Shown: positions 47,213 to 56,448, counted from the stretch's first letter. The stretch: DNA of 64,000 bases from Roseovarius sp. 217 (GCF_000152845.1 NZ_CH902584.1:608620-672619), one strand, 5' to 3'. The notes: generated by a model from the sequence alone, not told the origin. A program made the numbers and translations.

Positions 47213-48758
47213 ACGAACTGAAGTACTACTCTTCGATTTTCCTCCGGCGTCTGCATTATTTCCTGATCGTCTCAGTGATCATTTCGGCCGTGTCTGTCAT
47301 TGCGGCTTTCACTTTGCCGCCAGCCTATGAATCACAAACTCGCCTGCTGCTGGAAGGGCCTCAAATTCCCTCGGAGCTGGCCGCTTCTACGGTTATGGTG
47401 GGCCTGTCCGAACAACTCGAAATAATCGAGCAGCGGTTGATGACCCGGGCCAACATGCTCGATGTCGCCCGCAGTCAGACTGTTTTTGAAGATGCGCAGC
47501 AGATGTCTGCGGATGCCATCGTTGAAGCGATGCGGGCGCGCACGACCATTCAGGCGGCCAGGGGTCGCAATCCAACGCCAATCATGAATATCAGCTTTGA
47601 GGCCCGCAGCCCACAAATTGCCGCCGGTGTCCTCAACGAATATCTGACCCTGATCGAACGGCAGAATGCCGAATTCCGCACCTCGCGGGCAGGGAACACG
47701 CTGGAATTCTTCCAACAAGAGGTCCAACGACTGGGTCAGGATCTCGACGCGCAGAGCGCGCGTATTCTCGAATTCAAGACCAGAAATTCCAGCGCTTTGC
47801 CCGAAAGCGTCGAATACCGCTTGAATCAACAAGCCACGCTGCAAGAGCAGGTTCGCCAGATCGACCGGGATATCAAGTCGCTCGCAAATCAAGGCGAGCG
47901 GCTGGTGCAGATATTCGAGGCGACCGGACAGTTAGAGGGTAATAATGGCGCAGGCCTGTCACCCGATGAGCAGCGATTGCAAGAAATGCGTACCCAACTT
48001 GACGAAACGCTATCCGTATATGCACCGGAAAACCCTCGGGTGAAAATGCTGGAGGCCCGGATCGAACAACTTGAAGAGCGGATCGCCTCCCGAACTGTAA
48101 CAGAGGAGCCGGAGTCCAGCACGTCCGCTCCAAGTCGTGGATCCATCACGCTGGATTTGCAGTTAAGTGAACTAGAAACGCGTATCTCCATACTGCAGAG
48201 CAACGCGAAGACAGCATCGCAAGGCTAGAAGATCTGAATGAGACGCTGGCCAAGACACCAGCCAACACTGTCACGCTCGAAGAGTTGGATCGGGCCTATG
48301 CCAATATTGAAGCACAATATAACACGGCCGTCGATCGCCTGGCCCAAGCCAGCACCGGCGAGCGGATCGAGTCGTTGTCACGCGGTCAACGGATTTCGAT
48401 CATAGAACCGCCCGCAGTGTCCAACCGGCCGACTAAACCGAACCGGGTACTCATTGCGGGGGGCGGCACTGGCTTTGGCATTCTGGCAGGGATAGGCCTT
48501 ATCGTACTGATTGAGGTGCTCAACCGTACGGCCCGGCGACCAGAGGATATAGTCAACCGCATCGGGATAAGCCCTCTGGCCACCATCCCCTACATGCGCA
48601 GCCGCTCCGAGATCGTTTGGAAGCGTCTGATCAAGATCACCCTCTATCTGGTGATCCTCGTGGGTATTCCCGTAGCGGTCTATGCCGTGCACCTTTATTA
48701 CCTGCCGCTCGACCTTTTGGCCGACCGCGTCATGAACAAGATCGGCGTCCGCTGGTGA
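47209..48758 (+). pseudogene. Polysaccharide chain-length determinant (Wzz/GumC type), frameshifted
   Basis: The product should be a co-polymerase of about 515 residues: an N-terminal membrane helix (residues 14-38), a Wzz domain, a long periplasmic coiled coil (QRLGQDLDAQSARILEFKTR region), then the GNVR-type region and a C-terminal helix with PTKPNRVLIAGGGTGFGILA. The frame stops at 48228. From about 48198 the coiled coil continues one frame over (EQREDSIARLEDLNETLAKT), so a one-base deletion near CTGCAGAGCAA is the simplest cause. The break separates the two membrane helices. No slippery heptamer is obvious, so programmed frameshifting is unlikely; a sequencing error is possible. Gene order ATPase-Wzz-CpsD is otherwise intact. 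Confidence 0.85.
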
Positions 48759-48788
48759 CCGGTCATAACGATATCAGGAGCGCTTGAG

Positions 48789-49601
48789 ATGGAACGCATT
48801 CAGGAAGCCCTGGCCAAGGCCCGCGCACAGCGCCAGCAGGGCAGCGCCACACGCACGGAACATGCTTCCCCACCCAAAGCCAACCAATCGGTCGAAGAAG
48901 CTTGGGCGGCCCTCGCACCCTTCAAGCTCAATCGTGCCCTGCTCAAGAGTCGTCGGGTGGTTGCCGCTGAAGCGGGGCGCGATGCAGCCCCCTATGATCT
49001 CTTGCGGACCAAGATCATCCATCAGGCCCAGAGCAATGGTTGGCGCCGGATAGCGATCGTTTCACCCGATATGGGAGCTGGAAAAACGACCACTGTGTCC
49101 AATCTGGCTTTCAGCTTCGAGCGCCAGCGCGATATGCGTGTACTCTGCATCGATCTCGATTTGCGCCGCCCGTCGCTTCACAAAGCTCTGGGACAAAAGA
49201 GCGATCATTCCATGAGCGATGTGCTGAATGGTCATGTACGATTTGCCGAACATGGGCTGCGCCTGGGGGAACGGGTGGCATTTGGCTTCAATAATGGCCC
49301 GGCAGCCAATCCTTCTGAACTTCTGCTGAGCCAGGCAGCGCGCGATGCTCTGGAAGGGATAGAACAGGACTATGCCCCCAGTCTGACGCTTTTCGACATT
49401 TCGCCACTCAATGCCAGCGATGACAACATCGCCTTTCTCCAGAATGTCGATTGCGCAATCATCATAGCCGCTGCGGAGTCCACCTCAATCAAGCGGATTG
49501 ATCAGGCCGAACGGCAAGTGGCAGAATTGACCAATGTGATGGGGATCGTTCTGAACAAATGCCGCTATATCAGCGACACTGAAGGATATGATTACTATTG
49601 A
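48789..49601 (+). CDS. CpsD/CapB-type tyrosine-protein kinase (exopolysaccharide)
   Basis: A 270-residue bacterial tyrosine autokinase of the separate-subunit type. Walker A SPDMGAGKTTTV is at 92-103, the Walker A' region CIDLDLRRPS at 120-129, and LFDISPLNASDD contains the Walker B aspartate. A tyrosine cluster YDYY closes the protein, the expected autophosphorylation tail. It would phosphorylate itself with the help of the preceding chain-length protein and so regulate polymer length. AGGAGCGCTTGAG precedes the start. If the chain-length protein is really broken, this kinase lacks its activator. Confidence 0.9.
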   Translation: MERIQEALAKARAQRQQGSATRTEHASPPKANQSVEEAWAALAPFKLNRALLKSRRVVAAEAGRDAAPYDLLRTKIIHQAQSNGWRRIAIVSPDMGAGKTTTVSNLAFSFERQRDMRVLCIDLDLRRPSLHKALGQKSDHSMSDVLNGHVRFAEHGLRLGERVAFGFNNGPAANPSELLLSQAARDALEGIEQDYAPSLTLFDISPLNASDDNIAFLQNVDCAIIIAAAESTSIKRIDQAERQVAELTNVMGIVLNKCRYISDTEGYDYY

Positions 49602-50488
49602 TGGGAGACTCCGGGATACAAGAAGCGATCCCCGAGATCGCGATCATTATCCCACATTACAATGATGTGGTGCGTCTGGAGCGTTGCCTGTTTGCCTTGA
49701 TAGAAAATGACCTCTCAGATTGCGAGGTCCTGGTGGTGGATAATGGCTCTCCCCAGCCATTGACGGAAACACAGGCGAAATTCCCCAGCATCCGCTTTGT
49801 CATCGAAACTGAGAAAGGCGCTGCTGCGGCCCGTAACAGAGGCGTGCAAGAGACCCGCGCGCCGCGCCTGATGTTTATTGACGCTGACTGTCTGCCGGCC
49901 TCCAACTGGGTGACGGTTGGGCGCAAGGTCTCGGACCGAGCCGATCTGATCGGCGGGCGGGTCGAGGTGTTTGACGAAACCCCACCACCGCGCAGTGGGG
50001 CCGAAGCCTTCGAAGCCGTCTTCGCCTTCGATTTTCGCCATTACATCGAGGTGCAGGGATTTTCCGGGACCGGCAACCTGATTACCCGGCGGGACGTGTT
50101 CGAGGATGTGGGCCCTTTTCGTGGTGGGGTATCTGAGGACCGCGACTGGTCCTTCCGCGCCACAGCCAAGGGATATCGGCTAATCTACGAGGACGCGTTG
50201 CGCGTGGGACACCCCTCACGACAGGACTGGCCCGCACTGCGCGGCAAATGGCGGCGCATCATGCAGGAGATGTTCGGACAAACCGGAGGCAGCTTGAACG
50301 CCCGTATAAAATGGGCGTTCAAGGGATTGGCCATGCCGCTCAGCATTCTGGTGCATTTGCCCAAGGTACTGACCAGCCCAAAGCTTTCAGGATCGGGTGA
50401 TCGGCTGCGCGCAGCGGGCACTCTTGTTCGCCTACGACTCCTGCGCATGATCTGGATGCTGCGTCAGGCCATAGGGCTCGAGATCTGA
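49601..50488 (+). CDS. Glycosyltransferase family 2 protein
   Basis: A 295-residue GT-A enzyme: EIAIIIPHYNDVVRLERCLF, DNGSPQPL and the DADCLPASNW metal-binding motif are clear, with SEDRDWSFRATAKGYRLIYE in the acceptor region. ATG 49601 overlaps the kinase stop (TGATG), so it is translationally coupled. Last gene of the plus-strand EPS operon, followed by a bidirectional hairpin terminator. Likely extends the repeat unit. Confidence 0.88.
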   Translation: MGDSGIQEAIPEIAIIIPHYNDVVRLERCLFALIENDLSDCEVLVVDNGSPQPLTETQAKFPSIRFVIETEKGAAAARNRGVQETRAPRLMFIDADCLPASNWVTVGRKVSDRADLIGGRVEVFDETPPPRSGAEAFEAVFAFDFRHYIEVQGFSGTGNLITRRDVFEDVGPFRGGVSEDRDWSFRATAKGYRLIYEDALRVGHPSRQDWPALRGKWRRIMQEMFGQTGGSLNARIKWAFKGLAMPLSILVHLPKVLTSPKLSGSGDRLRAAGTLVRLRLLRMIWMLRQAIGLEI

Positions 50489-50491
50489 GCC

Positions 50492-50525
50492 GCAAAAAGA
50501 AAAGGGCCGCATTATGCGACCCTTT
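50492..50525. terminator. Hairpin terminator shared by converging genes
   Basis: AAAGGGCCGCA (50501-50511) pairs with TGCGACCCTTT (50515-50525) with one mismatch. On the minus strand it is followed by a T-rich tract (TTTTCTTTTTG), so it best serves the VPLPA-CTERM gene ending at 50547; it can also stop the plus-strand EPS operon. Confidence 0.75.
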
Positions 50526-50546
50526 CCAATAGGATATGCGGTTCTT

Positions 50547-51224
50547 TTACGCAGCCTTGCGACGACGGCGCAGAGCAGTCACACCACCGAGTGCAGTCAG
50601 CAGAAGCAAACCACCTGCTGGCAACGGTACGGCCGAAATCAGGAACTCTGCGCTCCCATTGTTTGGATTGTTCCCTTCCGAGAACATCAGAACAAATGAT
50701 GTCGAACCAGAAAATGGCCCAAACACTGATGCGGGCACAACAAAAGTTGTACCTACGTTGCCTGCTCCGGTCACCAGAACGCAATCAGTCGACCCAAAGT
50801 TCGCAAGCACGTCAGCACCGCACGGCGTCTCTCCAACCGGTGTTTGCGGAATCATTGCGGTCAGACCAGCAGGACCATCAGCGAAGGAGCCGCGGAACAG
50901 TTGGAAACCGCTACGGGCGCCAGTCCCTCCAACGAGATCAGATTCCGGAGCATAATCTTGGAAGGTGAGTTTAAAAGATGTGCTTGCCGTGAACTCCGAA
51001 TACGCCAGATAGGCGGGAGAAGTATCAAGCCATCCAAAGTCGATATTGGCAGTACCATTGGCCAGATTGTTCTGGCTCACAAAACCAGTGCCAGTAATGG
51101 CTGTGCCGGTGTTGCCGCCGTCCCCACCAACAAAGTTTACCGTTAGTGCAGAAGCAGTCGCGGCCGGCATCATAAGACATCCTGCAACTACCGCAGCAGC
51201 AACCGTCTTCGAAAAACTCAACAT
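50547..51224 (-). CDS. VPLPA-CTERM sorting-domain protein 1
   Basis: A 225-residue exported protein. Signal peptide 1-26 (ends ATASA), a glycine/asparagine-rich beta-type body with one cysteine pair (CGADVLANFGSTDC), and the sorting tail AVPLPAGGLLLLTALGGVTA followed by LRRRRKAA. That tail (VPLPA, hydrophobic helix, Arg-rich end) is the recognition signal of exosortase XrtD, encoded at 38.6 kb. AGGAG seven bases before ATG 51224. The body has no recognised enzymatic domain. Expected to be cleaved at VPLPA and delivered to the cell surface or extracellular matrix together with the polysaccharide. Confidence 0.9.
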   Translation of the reverse strand: MLSFSKTVAAAVVAGCLMMPAATASALTVNFVGGDGGNTGTAITGTGFVSQNNLANGTANIDFGWLDTSPAYLAYSEFTASTSFKLTFQDYAPESDLVGGTGARSGFQLFRGSFADGPAGLTAMIPQTPVGETPCGADVLANFGSTDCVLVTGAGNVGTTFVVPASVFGPFSGSTSFVLMFSEGNNPNNGSAEFLISAVPLPAGGLLLLTALGGVTALRRRRKAA

Positions 51225-51473
51225 TCTTTCGCTCCTAAATTTGCTACGCAGCTATCAAATTAACTATACTATACTGAGGGACATCCGAAAATCAGAAATT
51301 CCAATTTTCACCACATTTCCGCCATATTCCTGGGCGTATCCGACTGGGGATCACAACCCAAAAAGAGAGACCGCTCAAACCATTCTCCAATGCGCGATTT
51401 TTGCCGCAATTGTCGCCAATTTGAGAACAGATTAGCAGACCTCTCGGGCGAATCATCTCTCTTGCATGCACGC
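51225..51473 (-). promoter_or_regulatory. Upstream region of VPLPA gene 1 with elements shared with gene 2
   Basis: Two stretches recur in the same order upstream of the next VPLPA gene: ATTGTCGCCAA (51409-51419; also 52361-52371) and TTTCCGCCATATTCCTG (51316-51332; 15 of 17 bases at 52247-52263). They lie about 92 and 185 bp before the start. Shared control of the two genes is the simple reading. Confidence 0.5.
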
Positions 51474-51500
51474 AAAAAAACGGCCGCATGATTGCGACCG
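51474..51500 (-). terminator. Terminator of VPLPA gene 2
   Basis: On the minus strand CGGTCGCA-ATCA-TGCGGCCG forms a hairpin (one mismatch) followed by seven T (51474-51480). Its GCCGCAT/TGCGACC core is nearly the same as in the terminator after VPLPA gene 1. Confidence 0.8.
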
Positions 51501-51528
51501 CTCTTCTGCACCAATTGATCCGATCAGA

Positions 51529-52167
51529 TCATGAAGCCCGTTTCCGTCTACGCAGCGCAGCAAGCCCGCCAAGCGCACCAACCAGCAGAAACCCTGCTGC
51601 CGGGAGCGGCACGGCACTCACGCTGATCGCATCGACATCAAACCCGCCCGTAGCACCCTGCGTTGACAGGTTGCTGGGATTGCCACCGAACAATGCCAAA
51701 GTCAGGTCCGTCAGCCGCACGGTGTCAAAAATCCCGTCAAACGTGAAGACCGGGTTGGCGAAAGTTTCCGTGTTTTTAAAGGGATTTGGCTGTGCGGTGA
51801 CAAAACTGCTCTCATCACCCTTTATGCCCACCTCAATCCGAACCGCTTCTTTCCAGCTCGGGTCATTGTTGAGCGTGATCTCGATCAAGGAGCCCGGCCC
51901 AAAGAAACGCTGACCCGTTGGGGTGCCAAACTGGAATTCCACCACAGCATTGTAGCCCAGTTCGAAGAACGCTCCATCCGCTGCACCAAATGCATTCGAG
52001 ATTTCATCGCGATTATTTGCGGTGCCACGCGGTCCGTCCACAATGATGTCCGCAGATGTTGCATGTATCGTTGCGGCATCCGCCTTTATCGGCGTCAAAG
52101 TCAAAGCCGCCGTGATGGCGAGCACGCCAACGCCAGTCTTGCTCAGAATGTTAATCACCAACCCCAT
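51529..52167 (-). CDS. VPLPA-CTERM sorting-domain protein 2
   Basis: A 212-residue exported protein with hydrophobic signal segment (residues 3-25, ending ADA) and a beta-rich body without a recognised domain. The tail is SAVPLPAAGFLLVGALGG followed by LAALRRRKRAS, the XrtD sorting signal. ATG 52167 is preferred over TTG 52173: GGGAG lies seven bases upstream. Next to VPLPA gene 1, with similar terminator and upstream elements, though the two mature bodies are not obviously related. Likely another XrtD substrate at the cell surface. Confidence 0.9.
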   Translation of the reverse strand: MGLVINILSKTGVGVLAITAALTLTPIKADAATIHATSADIIVDGPRGTANNRDEISNAFGAADGAFFELGYNAVVEFQFGTPTGQRFFGPGSLIEITLNNDPSWKEAVRIEVGIKGDESSFVTAQPNPFKNTETFANPVFTFDGIFDTVRLTDLTLALFGGNPSNLSTQGATGGFDVDAISVSAVPLPAAGFLLVGALGGLAALRRRKRAS

Positions 52168-52500
52168 AGCCAATCTCCCACACTAACTTGGTCTTAGTCT
52201 CCACATATACCTGAGGCAGACGGCTCTGCATATAGGCGTGTCTGGTTTTCAGCCATATTTCTGACGTATTTTGATTTCTTTGAACGCCAAGGAAACAACC
52301 TGAGATTGAATTTCTCGCGAAAAGTTTCCATTTAGCCCTCAGTTCCCACAAACGCTTGGCATTGTCGCCAAATCGCGAACTGTCAACCAGCCTCAGACAT
52401 TTCTGCACCCCATCACCGCCCCACTGCGAACATCGTTGAATACAGCCCTGATTCCTCCTTATCCGGAAGGACCCGCCTCAAACGGACCTGCCCAATCCGT

Positions 52501-54141
52501 CTATTCCCCCGCATCCCCCGGCCCAGTCCGCATGACAATGTGGGGGGCTGCATCCGACGGGCGCTCAATCATATGGCGTATCGACATGGCACCAGCCTCT
52601 GTGATCTTCTGCCCCACGGCATCAAAACGCATGGTTTCCCCTGACGCCGCCCGGTCCCAGCCCTGCAGCGCCCCGGCAGCATCATAGCGGTACTCGTCGC
52701 GCCAGTCCGCTTGTGGAAAGAGAACAGGGTCGGCATAGCCGCCTTGCGGCACGCGGCGATCAAGACTCTCGATTCGCATATCCCCATCCGGGCCAAGATC
52801 ATAACGGCGCGTCTCATGCTGTGGCAACAGGATCGAAATCAGGCCGGGCGCGCTGTCCTGCGCGCCGATTCGTGCAAAGACACCAACATCCACCCGGTTT
52901 GAGAGGATATCAGGGCGCCCCGGCACCGGGCGCGGCAATTGCCAATCCACAGTGATACGCGCACGCAAGCCGCGCGTATCCAGCGGCTCAATCCGGGTTC
53001 GGGCCGGGTTGCCGCGCAGCACCCGCCAGACAAAGTCCAGTGCGCGCCCGTTCGAATCGCGCGTTGCCTCAACCGAGACGACCATGCTGCGCCGATAGGC
53101 ATGGCTGCGCCAGAGGCGGGCAATGGCCGTTGGCGTATCAAACAGCCGCTCACTCAACCCTTCACCGAAGTAATTGACGCCCTCGACAGCATCATCTTCG
53201 GACAGAACGGCAAGCCGCACCATTGGCGGCACCGTCTCGGGCGTCAAGGCATTGGCCAGTTGCACCATGCGCATCAGATTGATCTGATCTTTGGGGATCA
53301 CCGAGGGATGCGCCAGCCCCGTCAGATAAGCCGCCCGGCTGCGCACCGACGTGAGACTACGACGAAAGACCATCTGCACCGTCGGGGCCAGAAGCTGATT
53401 TTGGTGCAGAAACGCCTTGGTCTCGGGTTGAAACGCCGCGAAGATCATGGCAAGCGCCTCAAGATGCGGCTGGTCAGAGCCGGATGAGCCCTGCGAAATC
53501 AGGAAATAAGGCGTATTGGCCGGGATCAGGTCGCCATGGTCCGGGTCATGATCTCGGTGCTCTGGGTAGACATGCATCTGCCCCGCCAGATAATTCTGGT
53601 ATAGGAACAACGGGCCGTTGTCGTGGGTGAGCGCCATCCGCGGCAAGGACCGCCAGAGCGGCCCATGCTTGAGCGCAGTGGAGGAATTCCCAATGAGCGG
53701 AACCGCAAACGTTACTGGCCCAGCCAGCCCGTAATCGAACCCTAGTTTGCGTGCCTCATCATCATAGGCCACATGCGTCAACTGTGGATGCGCCTCAGCC
53801 GGCAATCGCGAATGGCCACGATCACGGTTTTCATAAAGATCACCGTGATTGCCAGCTGCCCTTCCCTCAAAGTCCAACTGCCAGAGTAGACGATGGCCCG
53901 CGTCACGTCCGGCGGCCCCGAGCACCGGGGCGCTGGTCTCAGGCAAGCTTACCCGCGCCAGAAGCCGCCCTCCGGGTCCAAAGCGCAAGAGCTCCGACAA
54001 CCGCACGAGCACCCTGCCATCTTTTGCCAGTACCGGATCGACGCCGGGCAGTCCTTTGATCTGAGACAACGCGGCCCCGGGCATAAGCCCCAGCCCAGCC
54101 AGACATCGAAGCAGTTTGCGGCGAGAGAAGTTAAAGGGCAT
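52501..54141 (-). CDS. Exported protein of unknown function with twin-arginine-like signal
   Basis: From ATG 54141 the protein has 546 residues. NFSRRKLLRCLAGLGLMPGA at the N terminus has the twin arginine and hydrophobic core of a Tat signal, ending near AALSQ. The rest has no family I recognise; it is rich in beta-type sequence and histidine/aspartate clusters (YPEHRDHDPDHGDLIPANTP) which could bind metal. The frame is open upstream to 54294, but that extension is IS-derived sequence, and no good ribosome-binding site precedes 54141, so the start is tentative. An IS3 fragment lies just upstream and may have removed the native promoter. The 333-bp gap to VPLPA gene 2 holds that gene's upstream region. 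Confidence 0.7.
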   Translation of the reverse strand: MPFNFSRRKLLRCLAGLGLMPGAALSQIKGLPGVDPVLAKDGRVLVRLSELLRFGPGGRLLARVSLPETSAPVLGAAGRDAGHRLLWQLDFEGRAAGNHGDLYENRDRGHSRLPAEAHPQLTHVAYDDEARKLGFDYGLAGPVTFAVPLIGNSSTALKHGPLWRSLPRMALTHDNGPLFLYQNYLAGQMHVYPEHRDHDPDHGDLIPANTPYFLISQGSSGSDQPHLEALAMIFAAFQPETKAFLHQNQLLAPTVQMVFRRSLTSVRSRAAYLTGLAHPSVIPKDQINLMRMVQLANALTPETVPPMVRLAVLSEDDAVEGVNYFGEGLSERLFDTPTAIARLWRSHAYRRSMVVSVEATRDSNGRALDFVWRVLRGNPARTRIEPLDTRGLRARITVDWQLPRPVPGRPDILSNRVDVGVFARIGAQDSAPGLISILLPQHETRRYDLGPDGDMRIESLDRRVPQGGYADPVLFPQADWRDEYRYDAAGALQGWDRAASGETMRFDAVGQKITEAGAMSIRHMIERPSDAAPHIVMRTGPGDAGE

Positions 54142-54220
54142 GACAGTAGCAATATCCAGCAGCAGAAATTGCGACCCGAAGGCTGCTGTAAACATCCTGA
54201 CCGGAAATCCTGTCATCACG

Positions 54221-54397
54221 CAAGCTCTCGGCAATGCCCGCGCGTCGACAAAGTACAGAGATGCTTTCCTCTCCGTGCGATCCCGCCAAAACAATGCGGA
54301 TCTTCTCTTCCGCTGAATAGGTCTGGTGGGTCTTGCGGCGGATGTTCTTGACCAGCTTGTCTGCGGCGCCCTTCGAGATTTCAGCTTTCTTCATCAT
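54221..54397 (-). mobile_element. IS3-family OrfA, N-terminal fragment
   Basis: MKKAEISKGAADKLVKNIRR then YSAEEKIRIVLAG and SISVLCRRAGIAESL are typical of an IS3-family OrfA with its helix-turn-helix. The match stops near codon 59 and runs into the unrelated start of the neighbouring gene. ATG 54397 has AGGAGATCGAG upstream. The element's end is probably the 20-mer at 54461-54480. Confidence 0.75.
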
Positions 54398-54416
54398 CTC
54401 GATCTCCTAATCGATA

Positions 54417-54839
54417 TCATGAACGAGAAATCCTCCGTTGCTCAAATCCTCTAATCCGCTCCAAACGTGCTGACGTCAGACACTCAGAAAAGATGGCCAG
54501 AATGTTGAAGACCATTTTACCCACTGGGTCCGTCGGGTGGTAGATGGACATCCCCAACGCGAGCTTGACGTCTTTTTTCTCCAACTGATCTGCGATAGCG
54601 CGCGCATCGGGGACGGACCGGGCAAGGCGATGCAATGTTGGCACGACCAGCACGACACCTTCCCGCACGGCAGCCAGTGCCTGGTCGAGACCGGGGCGGG
54701 CGCGGTTGGTGCCCGTCAGCCCGTGGTCTGTATAGATGAGATCGTCTGATACGCCCAAAGTGCATAGGGCCTGCCGTTGTGCGGTCAGGTCCTGTTTGTC
54801 GGTCGAGCAGCGGGCATAGCCAATTTCGGTCGCCGTCAT
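54417..54839 (-). pseudogene. Resolvase/invertase-type serine recombinase, 3' truncated by an IS
   Basis: The N-terminal catalytic domain is good: IGYARCSTDKQDLTAQRQAL with the catalytic serine in ARCSTDKQD, DHGLTGTNRARPGLDQAL and VPTLHRLARSVPDARAIADQ. After FNILAIFSEC the sequence becomes LTSARLERIRGFEQRRI, encoded by the repeat at 54461-54480 and beyond, which is IS end sequence. The helix-turn-helix and the E-helix region are therefore replaced. A Tn3-like resolvase or invertase was probably the original gene. A short chimeric protein of 140 residues could still be made but should not recombine DNA. Confidence 0.75.
54461..54480. repeat. 20-bp repeat, probable IS terminal repeat (left copy)
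   Basis: CCAAACGTGCTGACGTCAGA, identical to 62431-62450. It lies 64 bp upstream of the IS3 OrfA start and contains the palindrome CTGACGTCAG. Read from outside toward OrfA it would be TCTGACGTCAGCACGTTTGG. Confidence 0.6.
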
Positions 54840-55253
54840 GGCTTGAGCGTAGGATTAAGGGGCGGCATGTGCGAAGCAAATCCTGCCATCTACATGAGAT
54901 ATGATGGTCTGACCCCCCGGCATGGGTGCCTACGCGCTTGAGGCCGACCGGCGCACCTAGGGGGCGGCTACGGGATGCCCGCGCCTGCGCTGCCCGGACA
55001 AGGGTTTTTGGGGCTGGGTACGCGAACAGACTTGAGAGGAGAGGCGCAGAGTCAGATCCACCTCTTGGTGGTTGTGTTGCGCATTGGACTCAAAATGATG
55101 AAAATTGCGCAGGATCAGCGAAATAGTAACGATTTGGTAACACAAATTTGACTCAATCGTGCTTAGCTTTGGCCTCAAAGCTGTATTATCTTTACAGAGG
55201 CGAGTTAAGAAAATAGGATCAACTATAGGTTGTAAACTCAGGAAGGGCATCGC
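54840..55253 (+). other. Gap of about 410 bp without a recognised gene
   Basis: No coding frame of quality on either strand. The last 150 bases are AT-rich and probably carry the promoter of the small membrane-protein gene at 55254. Confidence 0.4.
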
Positions 55254-55472
55254 ATGATCATCGGACTGATATTTGCCGGAAGCATTGTCGGGGCCATGTT
55301 TGGTCTGACAACTTTGATCCTAGGGCACTCGGTCTGGATGGCGCTCCTGATGTATTCCGCCGTGGGTGCGCTGAGCGTGCTGGTAGGGGCTGCGGTCGTG
55401 GCCTTGCGTGCAGCGTCTGACGACCAGACAAACACCTCATCTCATGCCCTTGCTCCACCGCAGCGCGGATGA
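55254..55472 (+). CDS. Small membrane protein, unknown
   Basis: A 72-residue protein with two hydrophobic helices (MIIGLIFAGSIVGAMFGLTT, and ALLMYSAVGALSVLVGAAVV) and a polar C-terminal tail. AGGAAGG about eight bases before the ATG supports translation. No family recognised. It stands alone, upstream of VPLPA gene 3 and separated from it by 298 bp, so a functional link is not shown. Confidence 0.55.
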   Translation: MIIGLIFAGSIVGAMFGLTTLILGHSVWMALLMYSAVGALSVLVGAAVVALRAASDDQTNTSSHALAPPQRG

Positions 55473-55770
55473 CAAGCCTCCCTAGCCTGTAAGATCGAAT
55501 CATCTACACGGCTTCGTTCCAGCATTCATTCTTGAAACGGGAACGATTGTTTCCCCTAACGCAACAGATTCAGCGCAGGCGTGTGTCCTGTGCAGAGAGT
55601 CTGCCCGAATTTCACCTCAGGGTTGTGCGACGCTCGATTGCTTTGACTCAAGAGGGAATTAGGGCGATAGTGTGGCGGAACTGAATTGTTTTCTAGGGCT
55701 TTCGAGTGCCCTACCAGACCAATGCAGTTGGGAGGCAATATTGCTTGTCATTTTAAGCGAGGTAATGTGA

Positions 55771-56418
55771 ATGTCTGGATCAAAAATCATAACAACCTTG
55801 GTTGCTGTGGCTTCGCTTCTATTAGCCAGCGAAGCTATGGCAGCGACGGTGAAATTTCAGAGTGATGGCCCGAGTCCGCCGGGCGTGAACGACTGTAGCG
55901 GGGATTTTGGAACGTCTCCAAACTGCGTATACGTAAGCGAGGATAACTACTATTTCGACGGACCCGGTGCGGATGACGCTGGCGTGGCCACAAGCTACAC
56001 AACCAATAATTACGGGACGCTTAACCAGATTGCAAAGGTTGATAGCCCGTTTGCGACAACCCCTACTGTGTCAGCAGGATCTATTCTGGGGGCTGGCGTA
56101 TTCACCTTCGAGGTGGATGGTGGGAACCTGAAATGGACTTATAATCCGAATGGGTCCTTGGCAGCCGTGTTCGCGTTCTCTGTAAAAGGTGGAAACAAGT
56201 ATAATCTTTGGGAACTTGACATAGCTCCTACCGCTGGCGGTCTACAGCAAATGGTTTCGGGGTGGTTCGCTCCGCAGGGGAATGACGTAGATGATATCTC
56301 TCACGTCACGTTCTTTGGAAAAGAGCTAGCTGCGGTACCGCTTCCCGCTGGTGGTATCCTTTTGATCACAGCGCTCGGAGGCCTTGGGTTCACCGCGCGG
56401 CGCCGTCGTAAATCCTAA
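55771..56418 (+). CDS. VPLPA-CTERM sorting-domain protein 3
   Basis: A 215-residue exported protein: signal peptide 1-24 (ends AMAA), a glycine-rich beta-type body with CSGDFGTSPNC near the mature N terminus, and the tail AVPLPAGGILLITALGGLGF followed by TARRRRKS. The tail is almost the same as in protein 1 (AVPLPAGGLLLLTALGG), so XrtD should recognise it. GAGG lies before the ATG. It is 15 kb from xrtD and bordered by IS remnants, so it is the outlying member of the set. A strong terminator follows. Confidence 0.9.
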   Translation: MSGSKIITTLVAVASLLLASEAMAATVKFQSDGPSPPGVNDCSGDFGTSPNCVYVSEDNYYFDGPGADDAGVATSYTTNNYGTLNQIAKVDSPFATTPTVSAGSILGAGVFTFEVDGGNLKWTYNPNGSLAAVFAFSVKGGNKYNLWELDIAPTAGGLQQMVSGWFAPQGNDVDDISHVTFFGKELAAVPLPAGGILLITALGGLGFTARRRRKS

Positions 56419-56448
56419 AACGACGGCAAATCCATGAGTGTGTACACA

